Source: Acidimicrobiia bacterium
GTDB lineage: Bacteria; Actinomycetota; Acidimicrobiia; Spongiisociales; UBA5794
Assembly: GCA_013695075.1 (NCBI GenBank)
Contig: JACDBE010000381.1
Coordinates: forward strand, 1 to 11,842
Reading direction: 5' to 3'
Length of the DNA: 11,842 bases
The notes below the pieces were generated by a model, which saw only the letters and a list, made by a program, of their open reading frames with translations, was not told the DNA's origin and ran no database searches. Shown piece after piece: positions 1 through 6,024 of the stretch; the stretch's first letter is position 1, and every line of letters starts with the position of its first letter. Made by a program: the position numbers and the translations under genes.

Positions 1-621
1 GAACAGCACCTCCTGGTGGGCCACCATCCCGGGGAGCCGCACCGAGTGGACCCGCACGCCGGCCACCTCGGCTCCCAGAGCTCCAAGCGCCGACGGTACG
101 CCGTCGACGGTACGACGCTGTTCGGGGGCGACGGCGCCGATCCGCTGTGCCGTTGCTAGCGCTGTCCCCGAGGGGGCATCCGCCTTGGCGTCGTGGTGCA
201 TCTCGACCACCTCGGCCACTGGGAAGAAAGGGGCGGCGATCTCGGCCAGCCGCATCGCCAGCACCGCCCCCACGGCGAAGTTGGGAACAATCAGGCACCG
301 GCCCGGTCCGTCGCCCCACAACTCCCGTACCTGCTCAACTCTGTCGGCGTCGAAACCGGAGGTGCCCACCACGGCGTGCACCCCGAGCCTATGCCACCAC
401 GCCAGGTTTCCCAGCACCACGTCGGGGCGGGTGAACTCGACCACCACCTCGGCCGCCGCTACCACCGCCGGGTCGGCCGAGACCGACACCCCGGCAGCGG
501 TCTCGTTGGCGGCGGCAGGGCCGTAGCAGGCGCTCAGCTCCAGGTCGTCAGCGTCGGCCACGGCGGCACACACCAGCCGCCCCATCCGCCCGGCGGCACC
601 GGAGACGGCTACCCGGGTCAC
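1..621 (-). CDS. dapB: 4-hydroxy-tetrahydrodipicolinate reductase, C-terminus cut by window edge
   Basis: Reduces 4-hydroxy-tetrahydrodipicolinate to tetrahydrodipicolinate with NAD(P)H, in the cytoplasmic diaminopimelate/lysine pathway that feeds peptidoglycan. The first 207 codons are present; family members run about 245-270 residues, so the C-terminal end is outside the window. Visible motifs, in order: Rossmann nucleotide-binding loop GAAGRMG (residues 8-14), VEFTRP (61-66) in place of the usual DFT.P, GTSGF (86-90), PNFAVG (113-118), and the family signature MHHDAKADAPSGTA (141-154), with the catalytic His pair at 142-143 and Lys146. The GTG start (621-619) overlaps the TGA of the upstream peptidase gene in a GTGA tetranucleotide, which suggests translational coupling. 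This start puts the Rossmann loop at the expected distance from the N-terminus. The identification is secure. Confidence 0.95.
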   Translation of the reverse strand, partial: MTRVAVSGAAGRMGRLVCAAVADADDLELSACYGPAAANETAAGVSVSADPAVVAAAEVVVEFTRPDVVLGNLAWWHRLGVHAVVGTSGFDADRVEQVRELWGDGPGRCLIVPNFAVGAVLAMRLAEIAAPFFPVAEVVEMHHDAKADAPSGTALATAQRIGAVAPEQRRTVDGVPSALGALGAEVAGVRVHSVRLPGMVAHQEVLF

Positions 622-1868
622 GCCACGAAGGCTTCGAGATCCTCGGCGTCGAACGGACCCACCGCCCCGAGCACGTACGGGCCCGAGTAGGCGTGACGCA
701 CCACGTCGAGGATGTCGTACTCGGTCACCGCCTCGATCCTGGCAACGATCTCGTCGACGGATAGGTGCTCCAGCCCGGTGAGCTCGGTGCGCCCGATGCG
801 GGTCATCAGGCTGTCGGAGTCCTCCAACGACAGCGCCAGGGAACCCTGCACGTGACCCTTGGCCCGCTCCAGCTCATCGGCGGTCAACCCGAACTCCATC
901 ACCTTGTCCAGCTCGGCGTGGATCAGCTTGAGCACCTCGGGTGCCTGGTTGGGGGTGGTGCCCACGTAGATCGCCACCGCCCCGGTCTCCAGGAAGGGCA
1001 GCCGGAAGCTGTGCACGGCGTAAGCCAGGCCGCGCTGCTCGCGGATCTCGCGGAACAGGCGCGACGACATCCCCCCGCCGAGGATGTGGTCGGCCACCAG
1101 CATGGCGTGGCGCCGTTCATCGCCGCGGCTCAACCCGGCGGCACCGAACACCAGGTGCGCCTGTTCGGTGTCACGGCGGCGGATGTTGATGCGCCGTTCC
1201 GTCACCGGCTCCATCTCTTGGCGGGTGACCTCATCGCCCTGCCAGTCGCCGAAGAAGGCGCCGACCAGATCGACCACCTCGTCATGGTCGATGCGTCCGG
1301 CCACCGCCACCACCGTCGACGGCGGTGTGTAGCGGCGTCCCCAGTAGCCGGCGATGGTGTCCCGAGTCATGTCGAGGATCGAGTGGCGGGTCCCCAGGAT
1401 GGGGGGCGACAGCGGGTGGCCCTCCCACAACGCCTCCACGAACAGCTCGTGGGCAACATCGGTGGGGTCGTCCTCGTTCATGTTGATCTCCTCCAGCACC
1501 ACGTGGCGCTCCGAGTCGATCTCGTTTTGGCGGAAGGCCGGTCGCTGCAGCATCTCGGAGAGGATCTCCACCGCCAGCGGTAGGTCGGCGTTGCGCAACC
1601 GAGCCCAATAGGCGGTGTACTCCTTGGAGGTGAAGGCGTTGTTGCGGGCGCCGACAGCGTCGAAGGCCTCGCTGATGCCTTGCGCCGGCCACGACTGCGA
1701 GCCCTTGAACAGCAGGTGCTCGAGGAAGTGGCTGGTGCCGGCCTCGGGGCCGATCTCGTCCCGGCTGCCGGCATCGACCCAGCAGCCGATCGCCGCCGAA
1801 CGGACCGAGGGCATGTCCTCGGTGATGATCCGCAATCCATTGGGCAGCGTGGTAAGCCGGTAGTGCAT
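618..1868 (-). CDS. M16-family zinc metallopeptidase (processing-peptidase-like, M16B)
   Basis: A complete 416-residue protein of the insulinase/mitochondrial-processing-peptidase family, of the usual length for the single-chain bacterial M16B type. The inverted zinc motif HFLEH is at residues 47-51 (His47, Glu50, His51). The distal glutamate ligand is expected in RHVVLEEI (121-128), at Glu126 or Glu127. The C-terminal half carries typical M16 features such as GGGMSSRLFREIREQRGLAY, about 265-284. No signal peptide is visible, so it is probably cytoplasmic. In many actinobacteria the orthologue lies between pnp and dapB; here dapB follows by a 4-base overlap but pnp is not upstream. The ATG at 1868 has no convincing Shine-Dalgarno sequence; a TATCAT box lies 7 bases before it, suggesting a leaderless message. 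The true substrate is unknown for most bacterial members. Confidence 0.93.
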   Translation of the reverse strand: MHYRLTTLPNGLRIITEDMPSVRSAAIGCWVDAGSRDEIGPEAGTSHFLEHLLFKGSQSWPAQGISEAFDAVGARNNAFTSKEYTAYWARLRNADLPLAVEILSEMLQRPAFRQNEIDSERHVVLEEINMNEDDPTDVAHELFVEALWEGHPLSPPILGTRHSILDMTRDTIAGYWGRRYTPPSTVVAVAGRIDHDEVVDLVGAFFGDWQGDEVTRQEMEPVTERRINIRRRDTEQAHLVFGAAGLSRGDERRHAMLVADHILGGGMSSRLFREIREQRGLAYAVHSFRLPFLETGAVAIYVGTTPNQAPEVLKLIHAELDKVMEFGLTADELERAKGHVQGSLALSLEDSDSLMTRIGRTELTGLEHLSVDEIVARIEAVTEYDILDVVRHAYSGPYVLGAVGPFDAEDLEAFVA

Positions 1869-1875
1869 CGCCCCG

Positions 1876-1881
1876 ATGATA
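1876..1881 (-). promoter_or_regulatory. Candidate -10 box for the M16 peptidase-dapB operon
   Basis: TATCAT on the minus strand ends 7 bases before the ATG at 1868, so transcription would start at or one base before the start codon (leaderless). The -35 position about 17 bases upstream reads CGGGAA and does not match TTGACA well. The call rests on the -10 box, its spacing and the lack of a Shine-Dalgarno sequence. Confidence 0.4.
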
Positions 1882-1932
1882 GGTACCGCTCCGAGCCCTT
1901 CCCGGTGCCCCGGCCCCAGGTCCCATTCTTAG

Positions 1933-1975
1933 CTTAGGACCGTAACGCGCCTCAGGGGCGCGTTACGGTCCTAAG
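1933..1975. terminator. Perfect 19-bp hairpin with 5-base loop, no T tract; probable terminator after the GNAT gene
   Basis: Bases 1933-1951 and 1957-1975 are exact reverse complements, with the loop TCAGG between them. The hairpin starts 12 bases after the stop codon of the minus-strand acetyltransferase gene and lies about 65 bases upstream of the M16 peptidase start. That position fits a transcription terminator insulating the two genes. Neither side has the T run of a classical intrinsic terminator: AAGAATGGGA follows on the minus strand and AAGGTCGG on the plus strand. High-GC actinobacteria often use hairpins without a U tail. An operator or RNA structure upstream of the peptidase promoter is an alternative. 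Confidence 0.65.
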
Positions 1976-1987
1976 AAGGTCGGAGAC

Positions 1988-2515
1988 TCACCGTGGTCGC
2001 CGCCACCGCCACACCTGCTCGCCGTCGACGATCCGTGATGTCGGTTCCAGCCCCAGCGACGCCGCCACCCGTCGGGATGCCCGGTGATCGGGGTGGATGG
2101 CGGCCTCGATCTCCTCGACCCCGCCGTCGCCGGTCATCCAGGCGAGCACCGCCCCGGCGGCCTCCGTTGCGTAGCCCATGCCCTGCCATGCCCGACCGAT
2201 GACCCAGGCGATGTCGGCTCGGTGGCCGGTCAAAGTCGCCTGTACGTAACCGACGGCGGAGCCGGACCCGGCCTTCCGCACGATCCAGTTGTGCCACCGC
2301 TCGTTCGGTTCCGGCGAACCGGCCACCTGCGCCTCGTATCGCTGCCGCAGTTCGTCTTCGGTGGGCGCGATCCCCCCGATGAATTCGTACAGCGGCGCCG
2401 AGGACAGCACGGCCACCATCTCGGTGGCGTCGTCGGCTCGCAGCGGCGTCAGCGCCAACCGCTCGCTGCTCAGCGAGGGAGTCGAGTGCGGGGTGAACCC
2501 CGACGGGGACGACAC
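1988..2515 (-). CDS. GNAT-family N-acetyltransferase, RimJ/RimL type
   Basis: Predicted to transfer an acetyl group from acetyl-CoA to an amine; the substrate cannot be read from sequence. From the GTG at 2515 it has 175 residues, typical for a single GNAT domain. The acetyl-CoA pyrophosphate-binding loop is clear as QGMGYATEA (residues 111-119), following the strand ADIAWVIGRAW. The later helix HPDHRASRRVAASLGLEP corresponds to the usual N..S..V..KLGF region, with His where Asn is common. The N-terminal SSERLALTPLRADDATEM is the family's beta1-alpha1 opening. The frame stays open farther upstream, but that stretch would run through the divergent metallopeptidase-VWA gene and looks unlike GNAT, so the GTG was chosen. 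No Shine-Dalgarno sequence is visible. The stop is followed 12 bases later by a strong hairpin. Confidence 0.85.
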   Translation of the reverse strand: MSSPSGFTPHSTPSLSSERLALTPLRADDATEMVAVLSSAPLYEFIGGIAPTEDELRQRYEAQVAGSPEPNERWHNWIVRKAGSGSAVGYVQATLTGHRADIAWVIGRAWQGMGYATEAAGAVLAWMTGDGGVEEIEAAIHPDHRASRRVAASLGLEPTSRIVDGEQVWRWRRPR

Positions 2516-2632
2516 GACGGCACTGTGGCAGACCGGTCCCGAGACCGAGAGGTGGGCATCGCCGGGTCGAGTCGAGAGGCTCCCCGCCCGGCTGTGGCGC
2601 GGTACCGGCCATGTGGGAGAATCGGGCGGTTC
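2516..2632. promoter_or_regulatory. Divergent intergenic region with candidate promoter for the HExxH-VWA/AAA+ operon
   Basis: This 117-base gap separates the minus-strand acetyltransferase gene from the plus-strand VWA gene and must hold promoters for both. On the plus strand GAGAAT (2617-2622) ends 10 bases before the ATG at 2633. It resembles the TAGAAT box before the gene at 10870. No good -35 match or Shine-Dalgarno sequence is seen. For the acetyltransferase only a weak CACAGT (2522-2527, minus) fits a leaderless arrangement. Confidence 0.35.
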
Positions 2633-4753
2633 ATGCCTCAACGACATCAATCCACCCTGTACGGGATCCTGCCCGCCGAGGAGCGGGCCATCGAGGCGGT
2701 GGTGGCCCGCTACCAACGAGTGGCGCCGGCGGTGACCCGGTTTGCCCGCAGCCTGGCCGGCGACGACGCCCTCCAGGTCCGGTTGGGTTCGCATGCCTCG
2801 GCCGGACCCGGCGAGATCGTGCTCGACCCCGGGGTATTCCAGACGGCGTACGCCCGCAGCGCCCCGGTCACCCCCGCCGAGGTGGCGCTGACGACGGCGC
2901 TACACGAGGCCATCCACCTCATTGCCACCGACTTCGACGAGCGGCGCCCGTTCCCACCAGACTGGCTGGCCCATCGCCGTTTCGAACTCGCCGCCCCCGA
3001 CCCCGGCGACGAGATCCCTACCCTCTCGCTGCTCGACGCCCTGTCCGAGACCGGCGGCGACGCCGCCGAGGCGCTGTTCCTCGCCATCGAGGATGCCCGC
3101 CAGGAGGTCAGCTACCTTTCCGGTTACGGGGGGGCCCGCTCCGTGCTCGCCGACCTGTACCGGTCGTCGATCGGCGATGCCTTGCGCGACGCCCGGCCAT
3201 TGGGCCAGTACGCCCTTGCCTGCTTCCTGCTGGTGGGCGACTACCAGGAGCGGGACACGATCCAACGCCGCGTCGCCCCCCACGTCGCCGCCGCCATCGA
3301 TGACGCCATGGTCTTCATCGAGCTGGTGCCCGACAGCGACGACCCGTGGCAGGTGGCCGGTCTGGCGCTACAGCTGCTCGAGGTGGCCCGGCTGCATGAT
3401 CTGGTGACCGAGGCCGAGGAGACGGCGTCGCCGGCCTCGCGCCGCACCGCCGACCAGGCCGACCAGGCGGCCATCAGCGAGACCGTCGATGCGCTGCGCA
3501 TCGTCAGCCTGCCGCTGCGCGACGCCGAGGGATACGAGGACACCCGGCAGGCGTCGCAGTCGGTGAGCGCCGAGGCCGGCCGCAAGGGCGAAGCCGAACA
3601 GGCTGGTGACCCCGCCACCGACCAGGTGGTGTTGGTCAGCGAGGCCCCCACGGTCTACCTACCCACCGGGCAGGGCGGCAAGCTGCTCGTGGCCGGCTTA
3701 CCCGACCGGTTCCGCCGCTTCGGCGACGAGGGACGGGCCCTCATCGAGGACACCGCCGCCCGGTGGGGAGTGGCGCAGCGGCGCGTCTCCGGCGAGCTGT
3801 ACCCGCTGTTTCTCGCCAACCAGCGGCGCGGGTTACGCAGCGGGTACGACGCCGGCGATCTGTCACCGCACGCCGCCCTCCTCCTCGGTGCCGGGCTCTA
3901 CGACCGGATGTTCGAACGGCGAGATCTTCCGGTGCGGCGCTCGTACGCCGTCAGCGTGCTCGTTGACGGATCGGCCAGCATGCTGCAACCCCGGCCCGGT
4001 GGCGGCACCAGAACCTCGCCGTGGGCGATGGCCGCCGCCACCCTGGGGGCCTGGACGCTGGCGCAGCTGTGCAACGAACTGCAGATCGAGTTCGAGGTGG
4101 CGCTGTTCAACCGGGCGTTCGCCGCCAACATCGACGACAGCGAGCGCAGCTTCTCCACCAGACGGGTGGCCGCCACCGGTGGGTTGCGGCGGCGTCAGGG
4201 CGGTGCCGCTGAGCGGCTCACCCGCACCGTCAACCACTACCTGGTGAAGTCGTTCGACGCCCGGTGGCGGTCGGCGGAGCAGGTGATGGCCGGTCTGTTC
4301 TACACCGCCGCCGTTCCCGCCGCCGCCGCCCGGGTGGCCCGCCAGGAAGCAGGCACCTCCCCACCGGTTTCGATGTTCGACAAGGCGTCCAACGTCGACG
4401 AGTTCAACGTCGCCTACGCCGCCGCCCGGTTGGCGGGCCGCCGCGCCACCACCCGGATCCTGGTGGTGCTCGCCGACGGGATGACGCGGGGCTCGGTTGA
4501 CGCCCTGGCCGGATCCGTCGACGCCGTGGAGCACGCCGGCACCACCGTGCTCGGCATCGGTATCGGGGACACCACGGTGCAGGCGGCTTACGCCCGCAAC
4601 CAGGTGGTGGAGCGACCCGATGAGCTAGCCAGGGCCATGGTCGACGGGGTGCGCTCCAGCCTGCACCGCACCTTGATGACGATCGGGGGGACCACGTGGT
4701 GGTCCGCGCCCACCGAACTCGCCTCTGCTGCAAGGAGCACCGCCAATGTCTGA
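2633..4753 (+). CDS. CobT/NorD-like VWA protein with N-terminal HExxH metallopeptidase-like domain
   Basis: A 706-residue protein in three parts. Residues 1 to about 255 form a helical domain with a zincin motif HEAIH (91-95) and, 58 residues on, an EDARQE motif (153-158) like the ED.R.E of NorD-type proteins, whose acidic residue could be a third metal ligand. Residues about 260-335 are a charged Ala/Glu-rich linker, as in CobT. The C-terminal part is a VWA-like domain: MIDAS DGSAS (445-449) after a hydrophobic strand, a possible MIDAS Thr near 515, and LADG (613-616) ending a later strand. No signal peptide or membrane segment is visible. It overlaps the AAA+ gene by 8 bases, the usual ATPase/VWA-adaptor pairing of CobS-CobT and NorQ-NorD. 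By analogy it may couple ATPase remodelling to a metalloprotein client; peptidase activity is unproven. The ATG at 2633 was chosen because upstream in-frame sequence lies antisense to the acetyltransferase gene. DUF2201-type metallopeptidase-VWA proteins share this layout but are shorter. Confidence 0.85.
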   Translation: MPQRHQSTLYGILPAEERAIEAVVARYQRVAPAVTRFARSLAGDDALQVRLGSHASAGPGEIVLDPGVFQTAYARSAPVTPAEVALTTALHEAIHLIATDFDERRPFPPDWLAHRRFELAAPDPGDEIPTLSLLDALSETGGDAAEALFLAIEDARQEVSYLSGYGGARSVLADLYRSSIGDALRDARPLGQYALACFLLVGDYQERDTIQRRVAPHVAAAIDDAMVFIELVPDSDDPWQVAGLALQLLEVARLHDLVTEAEETASPASRRTADQADQAAISETVDALRIVSLPLRDAEGYEDTRQASQSVSAEAGRKGEAEQAGDPATDQVVLVSEAPTVYLPTGQGGKLLVAGLPDRFRRFGDEGRALIEDTAARWGVAQRRVSGELYPLFLANQRRGLRSGYDAGDLSPHAALLLGAGLYDRMFERRDLPVRRSYAVSVLVDGSASMLQPRPGGGTRTSPWAMAAATLGAWTLAQLCNELQIEFEVALFNRAFAANIDDSERSFSTRRVAATGGLRRRQGGAAERLTRTVNHYLVKSFDARWRSAEQVMAGLFYTAAVPAAAARVARQEAGTSPPVSMFDKASNVDEFNVAYAAARLAGRRATTRILVVLADGMTRGSVDALAGSVDAVEHAGTTVLGIGIGDTTVQAAYARNQVVERPDELARAMVDGVRSSLHRTLMTIGGTTWWSAPTELASAARSTANV
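4732..4737 (+). promoter_or_regulatory. Strong Shine-Dalgarno sequence for the AAA+ gene
   Basis: AAGGAG lies inside the 3' end of the VWA gene and ends 8 bases before the ATG at 4746. It fixes the AAA+ start and supports tight translational linkage. Operon-internal genes here have such sites while operon-heading genes do not. Confidence 0.8.
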
Positions 4754-5738
4754 GATCGTGACGTTCGTCGATCCCTCCGGGGAGGGAAAGCCGATCGAGG
4801 TGGAGACCGTCGACCTGCCCGCCGATCTCCCCGACCTGGAGGCCCGCCTCGAGCACATCCCCGACCCGGATCCCTACTACGTCGACCTGGGGATGCTTTA
4901 CCGGCTCGCCCAGCTGGAGCAGGTGCGTCGTGACCACTTCGACGACAGCCCGCTACACCTGGCGTTGCGGGGCCACATGGGCACGGGCAAGGACCACGAC
5001 CTGGAGCAGTTCGCCGCTCTGCTGCGGCTCCCCCACTACCGCATCCCGCTGACCGGCGAAGTGCGGGACATCACCCTCATCGGCACGGTCAAGCTGTACG
5101 GCGACGGCAAGGGCGGCACCGAGTCCCGTTGGGAGGACGGCGACATCACCAGGGGGCTACGGGGCCCGGCGCTGCTCAACCTGTCCGAGCTCAACGCCGC
5201 CGGTGCGGAGACCCTGTTCGCCCTCCACGGGCTGCTCGACCGCCACCGCGCCATCGAGCTGCCCACTGGAGAGACCATCCACCTGCGCCGCGACGTGCGC
5301 ATCTTCGGGACGCTCAACCCAACCGACCTGCGCGACTACGCCGGCACCCAGACCCTCAACAAGGCGTTCGCCGACCGGTGGATCATCTGGGAGAAGAGCT
5401 TCCCGACGGAGCCGGAGCTGCGAACCATGCTGGAGCGGCGCCACGCCAAGATGGCGGCGCCGTTCGTGGAGCTGGTCGCCAAGCTGGCCGTCGAGGTGAA
5501 CGCCTCCTTCACCGCCATCGACACCCGTACCCGGGTGGAGACCCCGCTGAGCCTGCGAGCTGTGCTGGAACGGCTACCCGCCGGGCTGCGGATCTACAAC
5601 GAGGCCGACGACCCACTGCGGCGTGCCTGGGAGGAGTTCGTGCTGCCCCACATCGACCCCTTCGACCGCGACCACTACGAGACGGTGTGGTCGGCAGTAG
5701 TCCGCAAGGGCCCCAAGGGCCCGGCATACAAGCGCTGA
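4746..5738 (+). CDS. CobS/NorQ/MoxR-type AAA+ protein with altered Walker A and Walker B motifs
   Basis: A 330-residue single-domain AAA+ protein of the dynein-related/MoxR group, closest in feel to CobS (GHMGTGKDHDLEQ resembles the CobS HGTGKSTHIEQ). The P-loop is at residues 76-83, but Asp83 replaces the Ser/Thr that normally coordinates magnesium. The Walker B strand ALLNLSELNAAG (142-153) has Ser147 where the magnesium-binding Asp is expected, while the following Glu148 is kept. Sensor 1 (TLNP, Asn191) and an arginine-finger-like NKAFADRW (Arg211) remain. The RIYNEADDPLRRAWEEF region near the C-terminus is probably part of the helical lid. It should form a ring ATPase working with the VWA protein encoded just upstream. 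The two substitutions raise the possibility of weak, metal-shifted or absent ATP hydrolysis. A good Shine-Dalgarno sequence supports the ATG. Confidence 0.88.
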   Translation: MSEIVTFVDPSGEGKPIEVETVDLPADLPDLEARLEHIPDPDPYYVDLGMLYRLAQLEQVRRDHFDDSPLHLALRGHMGTGKDHDLEQFAALLRLPHYRIPLTGEVRDITLIGTVKLYGDGKGGTESRWEDGDITRGLRGPALLNLSELNAAGAETLFALHGLLDRHRAIELPTGETIHLRRDVRIFGTLNPTDLRDYAGTQTLNKAFADRWIIWEKSFPTEPELRTMLERRHAKMAAPFVELVAKLAVEVNASFTAIDTRTRVETPLSLRAVLERLPAGLRIYNEADDPLRRAWEEFVLPHIDPFDRDHYETVWSAVVRKGPKGPAYKR

Positions 5739-5750
5739 GGGCGCTCTGGC

Positions 5751-6023
5751 ATGGTGATCACTACCAGCTACCACTTCGACTACGGGCTCACCTACCAAAG
5801 CGGCCAGTACGACCTGAACCGAACCATCTACCTCGCCATCAGCCTCCAGGACGCCTCCAATGCCCTCGGTAACGACCTCCATCGGGTCACCTTCTTCAAC
5901 GATGCGGACGTGATCCGTGAAGTGGACGAGGTTGAGTTCCTCGTTAACCACGACGATCACCTCCACGCCCGCTTCTGCACCGAGTACCACCCCTTCGATG
6001 CCCGCTACGACTGCGTCAACTGA
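5751..6023 (+). CDS. Small His/Asp-rich hypothetical protein, operon member
   Basis: Encodes 90 residues that I do not recognise. It starts 12 bases after the AAA+ stop, with GAGGG (5737-5741) overlapping that stop as a Shine-Dalgarno sequence 9 bases from the ATG, and the next gene begins one base after its stop. This tight packing argues that it is real and belongs to the AAA+/VWA operon. The first half is rich in aromatic and polar residues (YHFDYGLTYQ), and the pattern of alternating residues suggests beta structure. The C-terminal half has a cluster of possible metal ligands: His67, His70, His72, Cys76, His80 and Cys88. No signal peptide or membrane segment is seen. The coding sequence looks less GC-rich than its neighbours. 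It could be a metal-binding partner of the ATPase/VWA pair, but that is inference from position and composition only. Confidence 0.7.
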   Translation: MVITTSYHFDYGLTYQSGQYDLNRTIYLAISLQDASNALGNDLHRVTFFNDADVIREVDEVEFLVNHDDHLHARFCTEYHPFDARYDCVN

Positions 6024-6024
6024 G

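Noticed and set aside
765..1583. Long plus-strand open frame of about 270 codons inside the M16 gene
   Set aside because: It is antisense to a clear zinc peptidase, has no family motif, and its His/Gln/Gly/Val-heavy composition is typical of the opposite strand of a high-GC gene.
2084..2632. In-frame N-terminal extension of the HExxH-VWA protein by 183 residues
   Set aside because: Most of it runs antisense to the acetyltransferase gene, and the sequence changes to shadow-like composition before residue MPQRHQST at 2633.
2516..2794. Upstream extension of the acetyltransferase by 93 residues
   Set aside because: It would overlap the start of the VWA gene, and GNAT family similarity begins only after the GTG at 2515.
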